This document shows positions 7,230-16,485 of a stretch of 64,000 bases of DNA, piece by piece. Positions within the stretch are counted from its first letter, which is position 1; each line of letters opens with the position of its first letter. The position numbers and the translations under genes are program-made. The DNA is from Mycolicibacterium mageritense (GTDB lineage Bacteria; Actinomycetota; Actinomycetes; Mycobacteriales; Mycobacteriaceae): assembly GCF_010727475.1 (NCBI RefSeq), contig NZ_AP022567.1:1550001-1614000 (forward strand), read 5' to 3'. The notes under the pieces were generated by a model. It did not search any database and was not told the DNA's origin. It saw nothing but the letters and a program-made list of their open reading frames with translations.

Positions 7230-9872
7230 ATGAGTGCAGCGACCATCGCCGACGGCCGCCTCGTCGTTGCCGGGCAGACCTACCGCTATGTGCCGCTGTC
7301 GGAGGTACTGACCGAGGCCGAACTCACCACGACGCCGTACGCCCTTCGAGTGCTGATCGAGAACGTCGCCCGCCGCGCACCGGCCGCGCTGCCCGCCGTG
7401 CTCGCCCGGTTGCGCGGCGAACTCGACACGTGCGAGGTGCCGCTGCATCCGAACCGAATCATGTTGCACGACACCACATGTCTTCCGGCACTGGCGGACT
7501 TCGCCGGGATGCGCGACCGGGTGGCCGAACTCGGTGGTGATCCGGCGGCGTTGCAACCCGCGATCCCGGTCGACCTCACCGTGGACCACTCGGTGATCGC
7601 CGAACACTACGCGCGTCCGGACGCAGTCGAGGCCAATCTCGCGATCGACTTCCGGCGCAACGACGAGCGGTACCGCTTCATCAAGTGGGCTCAGAACACG
7701 CTCGACCATTTCGGCGTCATCCCGCCGGGCACCGGCATCATCCACCAGATCAACATGGAGTCGCTGGCCACTTCGGTGTGGGTCGACGCCGCGACGGAGC
7801 CGGCCACGATACACCCGGATACGTTGGTGGCCACCGACAGTCACACTCCGATGGTGAACTCGATCGGGGTGGTCGGCTGGGGCGTGGGCGGCTTGCAGGG
7901 CCAGGCCGCAATGCTCGGCGAGCCCGTCACCATCGCCTATCCGACGGTGGTCGGGGTGCGTCTGACCGGACGGCTGCAGCCGGGTGTGACGGGCACCGAT
8001 CTGGCGCTCACACTGACCGCGATGCTGCGGGCGCACGGCGTCGTCGACAAGTTCGTCGAATTCCACGGCGACGGCGCCCGCAACCTGGCGTGGGCCGACC
8101 GCGCCGCGGTGTCGAACATGGCACCCGAGTACGGCGCGACCGTCGCACTCTTCCCGTCCGACGACGAAACACTGCGTTTCCTCGAGGTCACCGGCCGGCC
8201 ATCCGCCCACATCGCCCTGGTCCGTGAGTATCTGGCTGCCAACCGCCTGTTGTGCACAGCCGACGCACCCGCGCCGCAGTACGACGAAAACCTGCCCCTG
8301 GCACTGGAATCCGTGCAGACCACGCTGGCCGGGCCGTCGCTGCCGCACGAGAAGGTCGCGCTGCGCGACGTGCCGGCATCGTTTCGCACCGCCGCGGGTT
8401 CGCCGAGCACTGTGACGGGCGAGACCGACCCCGTGTTCGGCGAAGTGGTGCCCGCCGGGCCCGTCGCGGTCGCGGCCATCACGAGCTGTACCAACACCGC
8501 CAATCCCGCGCTCATGCTGCAAGCCGGTCTGCTGGCGCGCAACGCGCTTCGCGCGGGTCTGACGGTCAAGCCGTGGGTCAAGACCACGCTGTCTCCGGGA
8601 TCCCGGGTCACCACCGAATATCTCGACGCCGCAGGGCTTCTCGCCGACCTGGCCGAGCTGGGGTTCGCCACCGTCGGCTACGGGTGCATGACGTGCATCG
8701 GCAACTCCGGCCCGCTGCACCCGCGAATGGAGGAACTGGTCGCCCAAGGCACCGTCCCGGCCGCGGTGCTGTCCGGCAACCGGAACTTCGCGGGGCGCGT
8801 GCATCCCCGGCTGCGGTTCGGTTACCTCGCGTCACCGCCCCTGGTGATCGCCTACGCGCTGGCAGGCACGGTGCTGCACGACTTCGGCACCGAACCCCTC
8901 GGTGAAAGCCCCGACGGCACCCCGATCTATCTGCGTGACATCTGGCCCGCCGACGTCGACGTCGCAGTGATATCGGCAAAGGCGCTGCGCCCGAGCATGT
9001 TCGAGCGCAACACGGCAGCGATTCGGACCGGCACCGAAGCCTGGCGCCTGCTGGAGGGCCAGGACGGGATCCGCTTCGACTGGGATCCTGCCAGCACCTA
9101 TATCCGCCGCCCGAGCTTCCTCGAGGACGTGCCCGCCGATCCGGAGCCGCTGCCTCCAGTGTTGGAGACCCGTGCACTGCTGGCGCTCGGCGACAACGTC
9201 ACCACCGACCACATCTCGCCGGCAGGCGCGATTCCCGGCGACAGCGCCGCAGCCGCATACCTGCGCAGCGCCGGGGTGGCCGAGCGAGATTTCAATCAGT
9301 ACTCGACGCGCCGCAGCAACTTCGAGGTCATGCTTCGAGGAGCGTTCACCAATCACGCAGTGCACAACAGGCTGCTACCCGACGGCGCGGGCGGCGACGG
9401 AGCCTGGGCGTACACCAAGGATCGCAGCCAGATCCTGCCCGTGTACGACGCCGCCGCGACCTACCGTGCCGACCGGACCCCGCTGGTCATCATCGCGGGC
9501 GCCAATTACGGTGCCGGTTCCAGCCGGGACTGGGCCGCGAAAGCGCCCGCGCTGCTGGGCGTCCGGGCCGTCATCGCCGAGAGCTTCGAGCGCATCCACC
9601 GGTCCAATCTGATCGGCATGGGCATCTTCCCGCTGGAGTTCGCGTGCGGAGAGCACGCGCCGGCCCTCGACGGCACCGAAACGCTGCGGCTGCACGGGCT
9701 GAACGACCTGACCCCGGGTACGACGAGCGTCGCGATGGAGATCGCGCGTGCCGACGGCACTACCGACCGCATGACGCTGCGGCTCCGGCTGGACACCGGC
9801 AACGAGGTCGCCTATCTGCGCCACGGCGGCACGCTGCCGTACGTCATCCGCAGGACGCTCGCGAACACCTGA
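7230..9872 (+). CDS. Aconitase-family hydratase (AcnA type, paralogue)
   Basis: An 880-residue protein of the AcnA/IRP branch, a cytoplasmic [4Fe-4S] hydro-lyase. The cluster cysteines are Cys420 (TSCTNTANPALM), Cys486 and Cys489 (GYGCMTCIGNSG). Other aconitase marks are DSHTPMVNSIGVVGWGVGG, NFAGRVHPR, TDHISPAG and the swivelling domain with AGANYGAGSSRDWAAK. Housekeeping mycobacterial aconitase is about 930-940 residues, so this shorter form in a catabolic operon is probably a specialised paralogue. Downstream genes encode a permease, a CoA-transferase and a lyase. It could therefore hydrate an unsaturated di- or tricarboxylate such as citraconate or an aconitate analogue. That substrate is inference; plain citrate/isocitrate turnover is the alternative. 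Confidence 0.88.
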   Translation: MSAATIADGRLVVAGQTYRYVPLSEVLTEAELTTTPYALRVLIENVARRAPAALPAVLARLRGELDTCEVPLHPNRIMLHDTTCLPALADFAGMRDRVAELGGDPAALQPAIPVDLTVDHSVIAEHYARPDAVEANLAIDFRRNDERYRFIKWAQNTLDHFGVIPPGTGIIHQINMESLATSVWVDAATEPATIHPDTLVATDSHTPMVNSIGVVGWGVGGLQGQAAMLGEPVTIAYPTVVGVRLTGRLQPGVTGTDLALTLTAMLRAHGVVDKFVEFHGDGARNLAWADRAAVSNMAPEYGATVALFPSDDETLRFLEVTGRPSAHIALVREYLAANRLLCTADAPAPQYDENLPLALESVQTTLAGPSLPHEKVALRDVPASFRTAAGSPSTVTGETDPVFGEVVPAGPVAVAAITSCTNTANPALMLQAGLLARNALRAGLTVKPWVKTTLSPGSRVTTEYLDAAGLLADLAELGFATVGYGCMTCIGNSGPLHPRMEELVAQGTVPAAVLSGNRNFAGRVHPRLRFGYLASPPLVIAYALAGTVLHDFGTEPLGESPDGTPIYLRDIWPADVDVAVISAKALRPSMFERNTAAIRTGTEAWRLLEGQDGIRFDWDPASTYIRRPSFLEDVPADPEPLPPVLETRALLALGDNVTTDHISPAGAIPGDSAAAAYLRSAGVAERDFNQYSTRRSNFEVMLRGAFTNHAVHNRLLPDGAGGDGAWAYTKDRSQILPVYDAAATYRADRTPLVIIAGANYGAGSSRDWAAKAPALLGVRAVIAESFERIHRSNLIGMGIFPLEFACGEHAPALDGTETLRLHGLNDLTPGTTSVAMEIARADGTTDRMTLRLRLDTGNEVAYLRHGGTLPYVIRRTLANT

Positions 9873-9891
9873 CAGAAGCCGGACGCTTTCT

Positions 9892-9945
9892 TGCTTATAT
9901 TGTGAGCGTATGTTCATATAGTAAGCATGACGTGACTCGCGTCAT
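9892..9945. promoter_or_regulatory. Two inverted repeats between the aconitase-like and permease genes
   Basis: The 141-bp gap is AT-rich for this genome. It contains TGCTTA (9892-9897) facing TAAGCA (9922-9927), and ATGACG-N7-CGTCAT (9927-9945). These may be a second promoter with an operator for the permease, CoA-transferase and lyase genes. The IclR protein at 13615-14400 is a candidate binder. The symmetry is visible, but the assignment is a guess. Confidence 0.35.
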
Positions 9946-10013
9946 ACCCTGCCGACAATGCGGCCTGGGCCATACCCCGCACTCGGCGAGTGCGACCCGA
10001 TGGAGAAAAGCGC

Positions 10014-11417
10014 ATGTCAGACGTCGCCATCATGATCAACACCGCGGTGGCCATCCTTGCCGTCGTCGTGTTGATCGTGCGATTCAAGTTCAACCCCGTG
10101 GTCTCGCTGGTCCTCGGATCCCTGTACCTGGGGTTGGCCACCAAACTCGGGGTCGAGAAGACGGTCGAAACCGTCGCGGGCGGCTTCGGCGACATCATGG
10201 CCGAGGTAGGTCTGCTGATCGCGTTCGGCGTGCTGATGGGCGCCATGCTGCAGGAGATGGGCGCAATACAACGCCTCGTCGGCACCTTGCTGCGCATCTT
10301 CGGGCCCAACCGGATGCCGTACGCGATGTCGTTGACCATCGCCACGGCACTGCAGTCGATCTTCCTCGACGTGCTGCTGGTGATGTCGGCGCCGCTGGCC
10401 CGCAATCTCGCCGCGAAGATCGGCAAGAACGGCACCGCCCGGATGGCCACCGCGATGGCGATCGGCCTCGAGTGCGGCATCGTGCTCACGGTTCCCGGTG
10501 TCGGAGCCCTCGCGCTGGCCGGTCTACTCGAGGTGCCGCTCGGCAAGATGCTGCTGTGCGGCGTCGCGCTCGTCATCCCCACGGTCGCAATCTCCGTCGC
10601 CATCATGATCTTTCTGTTCAACCGCGGGTGGTGGAATCCTGAGCGCGACGAACAACCGTTCCTCGGCGCTGAACCGGATACCGGCGGCGCCGAGGTGACC
10701 GACGAATCCGACACGGCAGGCGGCGGTTCGGGTTCGGTCGCCGTCGCCACGAAGACCGTTCCGGTGCGCCAGCAGACACCGCTGATCGTCCTGCTCGGAC
10801 CTCTGCTCGGCTCACTGCTGCTGATCGCCACCGGCGCCATCCTCGACGTCGCGGGCATCCACAACCCGATCATCGCCTTCATCTCCGAACCGATCGTCGC
10901 GTTGCTGCTCGGCCTGATCGGCACCAGCATGGTCGGTCGATATGCCTTCGGCGCCAAGCACGTCGAGCGTGCGATCGCGACCGGGTTCAAGGAAAGCGGT
11001 CAGATCCTCATCCTCACCGGCGTCGGCGGATCACTGGCGGCCACTATCAAGGCCACAGGTTTGGGCGACATCCTCGGCGAGTACTTCACCGCGAGCCACG
11101 CGGCCCCGCTGCTCATGGTGTGGGTGGTCGCGGCGATCCTGCACATCGCGGTCGGTTCGGTGACCATCTCGGCCATCACCTCAGCCGGCATCCTCGCGCC
11201 GGTCGCACCCGTGCTCGGCCTCGACCCGGTTCTGCTGGCGCTGGCCGCCGGTGCAGGCTCGCTGTTCGCAGTGCACGTCACCAGCAACACCTTCTGGCTG
11301 TTGCAGTCCCTGCTCGGACAGACCACCCGCGGAACACTCAAGACCTGCACGGTCGGCGTATCGGTCGCCTCTGTGGTGGCGATCCTGCTGATCCTGCCCG
11401 CAAGCGCGCTGTTCTGA
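10014..11417 (+). CDS. GntP-family carboxylate/gluconate-type permease
   Basis: A 467-residue inner-membrane transporter with about 12-14 hydrophobic segments, in the GntP/CitMHS ion-transporter group. The N-terminus (a hydrophobic helix, then FNPVVSLVLGSLYLGLATKL) and GGFGDIMAEVGLLIAFGVLMG match GntP proteins, as does the C-terminal VGSVTISAITSAGILAP. A charged loop (about 210-250) splits the two halves. The ATG at 10014 has GGAG eight bases upstream, better supported than a GTG 24 bases earlier. It lies between the aconitase-like gene and the CoA-transferase, so it probably imports the acid that the operon degrades. GntP proteins usually take sugar acids or small hydroxy-acids by proton symport. 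Confidence 0.85.
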   Translation: MSDVAIMINTAVAILAVVVLIVRFKFNPVVSLVLGSLYLGLATKLGVEKTVETVAGGFGDIMAEVGLLIAFGVLMGAMLQEMGAIQRLVGTLLRIFGPNRMPYAMSLTIATALQSIFLDVLLVMSAPLARNLAAKIGKNGTARMATAMAIGLECGIVLTVPGVGALALAGLLEVPLGKMLLCGVALVIPTVAISVAIMIFLFNRGWWNPERDEQPFLGAEPDTGGAEVTDESDTAGGGSGSVAVATKTVPVRQQTPLIVLLGPLLGSLLLIATGAILDVAGIHNPIIAFISEPIVALLLGLIGTSMVGRYAFGAKHVERAIATGFKESGQILILTGVGGSLAATIKATGLGDILGEYFTASHAAPLLMVWVVAAILHIAVGSVTISAITSAGILAPVAPVLGLDPVLLALAAGAGSLFAVHVTSNTFWLLQSLLGQTTRGTLKTCTVGVSVASVVAILLILPASALF

Positions 11418-11443
11418 CCGATCTCGACCGCTTAGGAAAAACC

Positions 11444-12655
11444 ATGACCGACAACGACATCCGCCCGCTCGACGGGGTCCGGGTTCTCGAGCTCGGCAAC
11501 TACATCGCCGCCCCTACCGCCGGTCGCATGCTCGCCGACTTCGGCGCCGAGGTCATCAAAGTGGAACGACCGGGCACCGGTGACGAATTGCGCAACTGGC
11601 GGCTGTACGCGGGTGACACGTCGATGCTCTACCGCACGATCAACCGCAACAAGAAGTCGATCGTGCTGGACCTCAAGACGCCGGAGGGTCGCCGGCTCGT
11701 GCTGGACCTGGTGCGGCACTGCGACGTGCTGCTGGAGAACTTCCGGCCCGGAACCCTGGAGAAGTGGGGTTTGGGTCCGGAAGTCCTCAACGAGGCCAAC
11801 CCCGATCTGGTGATCACGCGCATCTCGGCATTCGGGCAGACCGGCCCGCTTGCGGACCGGCCCGGATTCGCCGCGGTCGCCGAAGCCGTCGGCGGCATGC
11901 GGGAACTGGTCGGCGACCCTGACCGTGCCCCGGTGCGCGTCGGCGTCTCGATCGGTGACTCGATCGCAGGCATCTACGCCGCCTTCGGCACTGTGATGTC
12001 ATTGTTCCAGCGCGAACACAACCGCACAGGCACGCCAGTTCCGTTGACACAGCGCATCATCGACGTCGCACTCAACGAATCGATCCTGTCGGTCATGGAG
12101 TCGCTGGTGCCCGATTACCTCGCCTACGGCGTGAAGCGCGAACGCGTGGGCGGCCGCATGGAGGGCATCGCGCCGAGCAATGCCTATCCGTGCAAGGACG
12201 GCACCAGCATCATCATCGCGGGCAACGGCGACGCCATCTACGGCCGCTACATGCAGACCATCGGCCGGCCCGATCTGGCCGACGACCCCGACCTGCAGAC
12301 CAACGCCGGGCGCTGGCTGCGCCGCGACGAACTCGATGCCGCGATCGGTGAGTGGACCATGCAGCACACGCGCGACGAGGCACTCGCACTCCTCGATGAA
12401 GCCGGCGTGCCTTCTGGGCCCATCTACACGGCCGCCGACATCTGCGCCGACGCTCAGTATGCGGCGCGAAACATGATCCAGGACTTCACCGTCGACACCG
12501 GAGGGGACCGGCCGGCACAGGTGGGCTTCCCGGGCATCGTGCCCGTGATCGGTGGAACGTCACTGCCCATCCGCAATGTCGGCCCGGACCTCGGCGAGCA
12601 CACCGAACAGGTGCTGTCCGAACTGCTCGGAGCCGACGCAGGAGACCCACGATGA
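11444..12655 (+). CDS. Class III CoA-transferase (CaiB/BaiF family)
   Basis: A 403-residue CoA-transferase. The N-terminal LDGVRVLELGNYIAAPTAGRMLADFGAEVIKVE, the RNKKSIVLDLKTPEGR segment and LLENFRPGTLEKWGLG are typical of family III. The usual catalytic Asp is expected near GDSIAGIYAAF; I did not place it exactly. The enzyme moves CoA from a donor thioester to a carboxylic acid. The ATG at 11444 lies 27 bp after the permease stop, and the gene overlaps the lyase gene by ATGA. In context it should activate the hydroxy-acid made by the aconitase-like enzyme so that the lyase can split it. Confidence 0.9.
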   Translation: MTDNDIRPLDGVRVLELGNYIAAPTAGRMLADFGAEVIKVERPGTGDELRNWRLYAGDTSMLYRTINRNKKSIVLDLKTPEGRRLVLDLVRHCDVLLENFRPGTLEKWGLGPEVLNEANPDLVITRISAFGQTGPLADRPGFAAVAEAVGGMRELVGDPDRAPVRVGVSIGDSIAGIYAAFGTVMSLFQREHNRTGTPVPLTQRIIDVALNESILSVMESLVPDYLAYGVKRERVGGRMEGIAPSNAYPCKDGTSIIIAGNGDAIYGRYMQTIGRPDLADDPDLQTNAGRWLRRDELDAAIGEWTMQHTRDEALALLDEAGVPSGPIYTAADICADAQYAARNMIQDFTVDTGGDRPAQVGFPGIVPVIGGTSLPIRNVGPDLGEHTEQVLSELLGADAGDPR

Positions 12656-13593
12656 CCTACCCCTACGCCCCGCAACCGACCTTGCGCGACGTCACGCTGC
12701 GCGACGGCCTGCAACTGACCGGGAAGCTGCTGTCCACCGAACGCAAAGTCGAAATCGCCCGTCAACTCCTGGCATTCGGCGTCCCGGAACTGGAGATCGG
12801 GTCGATGGCCCGCGGTGACCTGGTGCCACCGATGGCCAACACGCTGGAGGTGATTGCCGAACTGACACCGGACGAGCTGCGGCGCTGCTGGGTGTGGGTG
12901 GCCACTCCCCGCCACGTCGAGAAGGCCGCGGCGGCCGGAGCCCGCAACTTCCAGTACTGCCTGTCGGCATCCGACAAGCACAACCAGGCCAACATCGGTC
13001 GAAGCACCGACGCGAGCCTGGCTGCATTTCCCGACGCCGAACAGATCAGCCGCGATGTCGGCGGCACGATCGAGCTGTGCATCGCGACGGCCTTCACGTG
13101 CCCGTTCGACGGCGAGGTTCCGATGGACCGGGTGATCTCGATCGCCGACGATCCGCGGACCGACGGCGCGGCCGACCTGGTCCTCTGCGACACGCTGGGG
13201 CAGGCGGTACCCGCGCAAGTGAGCCGACTGTTCCGCATTGCCCGAGAACGGACTCCGCAGCGGCGCATGGTGTTCCACGGCCATGACACGTGGGGCCTGG
13301 GTGTGGCCAACACCCTGGCCGCTGTGGATGCGGGGGCCGCCATGGTCGACGGGTCTCTCGGCGGGCTGGGCGGCTGCCCGTTCGCCCCTGGCGCCAGCGG
13401 TAACACGTCCACCGAGGATCTGCTGTTCGCCACTCAACCCGCCTGGTTCACGCCCGACGTGCTCGAAGCGATGATCGGCCTGACCGACAAGATGCTGGCC
13501 GAACTCGGCGAACCGAACCGGTCGAAGACCGCACAGGGCGCCCGGTCGGAGGCGCATGCGTTTCCGTGGGTGATCACCGCACCACCGAGCTGA
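12652..13593 (+). CDS. HMG-CoA lyase-like / citramalyl-CoA lyase-like enzyme
   Basis: A 313-residue TIM-barrel lyase of the DRE-TIM superfamily. The metal and catalytic marks are RDVTLRDGLQ near residue 13, the metal histidines in FHGHDTWG, and the flexible loop GGCPFAPGASGNTSTEDL, whose Cys is the expected base residue. Typical HMG-CoA lyases read RDGLQNE; here NE is replaced by LT, hinting at a different acyl group. Family members cleave 3-hydroxy-acyl-CoA thioesters to acetyl-CoA plus a keto acid, either HMG-CoA (acetoacetate) or citramalyl-CoA (pyruvate). Last gene of the operon, 21 bp from the convergent IclR stop. Confidence 0.88.
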   Translation: MTYPYAPQPTLRDVTLRDGLQLTGKLLSTERKVEIARQLLAFGVPELEIGSMARGDLVPPMANTLEVIAELTPDELRRCWVWVATPRHVEKAAAAGARNFQYCLSASDKHNQANIGRSTDASLAAFPDAEQISRDVGGTIELCIATAFTCPFDGEVPMDRVISIADDPRTDGAADLVLCDTLGQAVPAQVSRLFRIARERTPQRRMVFHGHDTWGLGVANTLAAVDAGAAMVDGSLGGLGGCPFAPGASGNTSTEDLLFATQPAWFTPDVLEAMIGLTDKMLAELGEPNRSKTAQGARSEAHAFPWVITAPPS

Positions 13594-13614
13594 ACCGGCG
13601 CGAGAACGCCTCGG

Positions 13615-14400
13615 TCACACCGCTGTTCGGCCACCAAGGGTCCGCGTCACCTGCTCGGCATAGCCCACCAGCAGGTCAACCCACGCCTCACACTGCTCAC
13701 GCGGCATCCGCAGGGTCGGGCCGCTGATCATCAGCGCGCCCACGATCTCGCCGGACGCGTCGAACACCGGGGCCGACAGACCCGAAGCCGAGTCCTCACG
13801 CTCGCCCGCACTGATCGCGTAGCCGTCGGCACGGGCCTGGTTGATCAAGGCCCGCAACTCGTCGGGGCTGGTGACCGTGCCGTCGGTCATGGGTTCCAAC
13901 GGGCCGGCCAGGATCTCCTCGGCGAGCATCGGGTTCCAGGCCAGCAGAATGCGCCCGGCCGAGCCGGCGTGCAGGGGAATCAGTTTGCCTACGTACATGT
14001 TTCGTCGCAACGCGTGGTGCGTCTCGGCAATCGCTACACACACCCGGTAGTGCTGCTCGGCGCGAAAGAAGCACGCCGTCTCGCCGGTCTTGTCGCGCAT
14101 CTCCGCGAGCACCGGCTTGAGCACCTGCAAGATGTCGATGTCTTTCATCGCCGACGACGCCCAGAACGCCATGCGGGTTCCGATGCGGATCTGATCGCCC
14201 ACGCGGTCCAAGAAGCCCTGCGCCGCCATGTTGGTGACGAGCCTCTGCACCGTCGAGGTCGGCAGCCCGGTCGCCTGCTGCAACTCACCGAGGGTCATCG
14301 AGGGTTTGGCGAGCGAGAAGGCGTCCAGGATCTCGGTGATCTTGCCGAGAACCAGCAGCGGCTTGTGCTTGCTCGACCCGTTGTCGACATCTGCTGGCAT
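13615..14400 (-). CDS. IclR-family transcriptional regulator
   Basis: A 261-residue regulator with an N-terminal winged helix (LGKITEILDAFSLAKPSMTLGELQQATGLPTSTVQRLVTNMAA in pieces, residues 17-60) and a C-terminal IclR effector domain (GETACFFRAE, IPLHAGSAGRILLAW, GEREDSASGLSAPVFDASG). The effector pocket of this family usually binds small organic acids. It converges on the lyase gene with a 21-bp gap and is divergent from the acyl-CoA dehydrogenase. Possible targets are the carboxylate operon, the dehydrogenase or itself; the sequence does not decide. Confidence 0.92.
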   Translation of the reverse strand: MPADVDNGSSKHKPLLVLGKITEILDAFSLAKPSMTLGELQQATGLPTSTVQRLVTNMAAQGFLDRVGDQIRIGTRMAFWASSAMKDIDILQVLKPVLAEMRDKTGETACFFRAEQHYRVCVAIAETHHALRRNMYVGKLIPLHAGSAGRILLAWNPMLAEEILAGPLEPMTDGTVTSPDELRALINQARADGYAISAGEREDSASGLSAPVFDASGEIVGALMISGPTLRMPREQCEAWVDLLVGYAEQVTRTLGGRTAV

Positions 14401-14537
14401 CCCGACATTTTATCGTCCGCCGCCCCGGCATCCGTGCCGCAACGATCGGCCCTGGACGCATGACCGTGGTGATTGCCGGGTATCCCACCACCGAATGGAG
14501 TTACCGTCGAGTAGGGCCCGACATACGGAGGTCGGCG

Positions 14538-16427
14538 ATGACCGTCACCAAAGAAGTCAACGAACGACAAGCCAGGCAGGTAGCCGAGGAGGCACGGGAG
14601 GCGCAGTGGCGCCAGCCCAGTTTCGGCAAAGAGCTGTTCCTGGGCCGACTACGACTGGAATTGGTGCATCCGCACCCTCGCGGCCCGGCTGCGGCAGCAC
14701 AGCGCGGCGAGGCGTTCCTGGCCAAGCTCCGGGAGTTCTGTGAGACACAGATCGACGCCGCGGTGATCGAACGCGACGCGCAGATCCCCGACTCGGTGAT
14801 CTTGGGCTTGAAGGAGCTCGGCGCGTTCGGCATGAAGATCTCGACCGAGTACGACGGGCTCGGGCTGTCGCAGGTGTACTACAACAAAGCGCTCGCGTTG
14901 GTCGGCTCCGTCCATCCCGCGCTCGGGGCCTTGCTGTCCGCACACCAGTCGATCGGCGTGCCGCAACCGATCTCGATGTTCGGCACCGCCGAACAGAAAC
15001 GTACCTGGCTGCCGCGGTGCACCCGGGAGATCAGCGCGTTCCTGCTGACCGAGCCCGACGTCGGCAGTGACCCCGCCCGGCTGCACGCCACCGCGACCCC
15101 GGACGGTGACGACTATGTCCTCAACGGGGTCAAACTCTGGACCACCAATGGCGTCATCGCCGATCTGTTGGTGATCATGGCCCAGGTGCCTGCGAGCGAG
15201 GGACACCGGGGCGGCATCACTGCGTTCGTCGTCGAAGCGAACTCACCCGGCATCGTCGTGACCAACCGCAACGCCTTCATGGGGCTGCGCGGCATCGAGA
15301 ACGGTTTGACCAAGCTGACCGATGTGCGGGTGCCGGCCGCGAACCGCATCGGCCGCGAAGGAGAAGGCCTACGGATCGCATTGACGACGCTCAACGTCGG
15401 ACGGCTGTCTTTGCCTGCGGTGTGCACTGGAACGGCGAAGTGGTGCCTCAAGATCGCCAGAGAATGGTCGAAGGAGCGTGTGCAGTGGGGCCGGCCGGTC
15501 GGCGAGCACGATGCGGTGGCCGGCAAGGTGGCGTTCATCGCCGCCACCGCCTACGGCATCGAGGCGATGGTCGAACTGGCCGGCGAACTGGCCGACGCGG
15601 GCCGCACGGACATCCGGATCGAGGCCGCGCTCGCCAAGCTGTACGGCTCGGAGATGACGTGGCTGATCGCCGACGAGCTGGTGCAGATTCGGGGCGGCCG
15701 TGGCTTCGAGACGGCCGAGTCCCTGGCCGCCCGCGGTGAGCGAGGCGTGCCCGTCGAGCAGATCCTGCGCGACATGCGCATCAACCGAATCTTCGAGGGC
15801 TCCACCGAGATCATGCATCTGATGCTCGCCCGTGAGGCCGTGGACGCCCACCTGTCGGTGGCGGGCGACATCATCGACCCCGACGCCGACCTCAAGCACA
15901 AGGCCAAGGCGGCCGCGCAGGCCGGCAAGTTCTATGCCCGCTGGTTGCCCACGTTGGTCACCGGCAAAGGCCAGCTGCCGATGTCGTTCACCGAGTTCGG
16001 CCCGCTGGGCGAGCACCTGCGCTATGTCGAGCGCGCCAGCCGCAAGCTCGCGCGCAGCACCTTCTATGCGATGTCGCGGTGGCAGGGCAGGCTCGAACAC
16101 AAGCAGCGTTTCCTGGGACGGATCGTCGACATCGGCGCGGAGCTCTTCGCGATCACCGCGGCCTGTGTCCGCGCGCAGCGCGACGCCCCGGAAGCCGCTG
16201 TCGAACTCGCGGACGCGTTCTGCCGTCAGGCCCGGTTGCGCGCCGACCGGCTGTTCGCCGAGCTTTGGGACAACAGCGACGATTCTGACCGTCTCCTGGC
16301 CCGTGGCGTGCTCGCGGGTCGCTACACCTGGATGGAGGACGGCATCATCGACCCGTCGATCGACGGCCCCTGGATCGCGCAGGAAGGCGGTGACGTCACC
16401 GGCGATGTGCATCGCGTCATCCGGTGA
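14538..16427 (+). CDS. Acyl-CoA dehydrogenase, long form (FadE)
   Basis: A 629-residue flavoprotein, longer than the usual 380-400 residue enzymes. About 200 C-terminal residues follow the catalytic core, as in VLCAD-type FadE proteins. Core marks are FLLTEPDVGSDPARL, GVKLWTTNGVIADLL, the RERVQWGRPVGEH-like segment (KERVQWGRPVGEH) and LRDMRINRIFEGSTEI. The catalytic glutamate is expected near GGRGFETAES but was not placed with certainty. It oxidises acyl-CoA to the 2-enoyl-CoA in fatty-acid breakdown and feeds electrons to ETF. The ATG at 14538 has GGAGG seven bases upstream. It is divergent from the IclR gene over 137 bp and seems to be monocistronic. Confidence 0.92.
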   Translation: MTVTKEVNERQARQVAEEAREAQWRQPSFGKELFLGRLRLELVHPHPRGPAAAAQRGEAFLAKLREFCETQIDAAVIERDAQIPDSVILGLKELGAFGMKISTEYDGLGLSQVYYNKALALVGSVHPALGALLSAHQSIGVPQPISMFGTAEQKRTWLPRCTREISAFLLTEPDVGSDPARLHATATPDGDDYVLNGVKLWTTNGVIADLLVIMAQVPASEGHRGGITAFVVEANSPGIVVTNRNAFMGLRGIENGLTKLTDVRVPAANRIGREGEGLRIALTTLNVGRLSLPAVCTGTAKWCLKIAREWSKERVQWGRPVGEHDAVAGKVAFIAATAYGIEAMVELAGELADAGRTDIRIEAALAKLYGSEMTWLIADELVQIRGGRGFETAESLAARGERGVPVEQILRDMRINRIFEGSTEIMHLMLAREAVDAHLSVAGDIIDPDADLKHKAKAAAQAGKFYARWLPTLVTGKGQLPMSFTEFGPLGEHLRYVERASRKLARSTFYAMSRWQGRLEHKQRFLGRIVDIGAELFAITAACVRAQRDAPEAAVELADAFCRQARLRADRLFAELWDNSDDSDRLLARGVLAGRYTWMEDGIIDPSIDGPWIAQEGGDVTGDVHRVIR

Positions 16428-16485
16428 CTGAAAGTTTGCTCGCGGCCTACCGGTGGCACCCGGGCCGAATTAAACTCAATGAGTT

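Noticed and set aside
14500..14520. Weak inverted repeat GTTAC...GAGTAG in front of the acyl-CoA dehydrogenase
   Set aside because: Arms match too poorly to call an operator.
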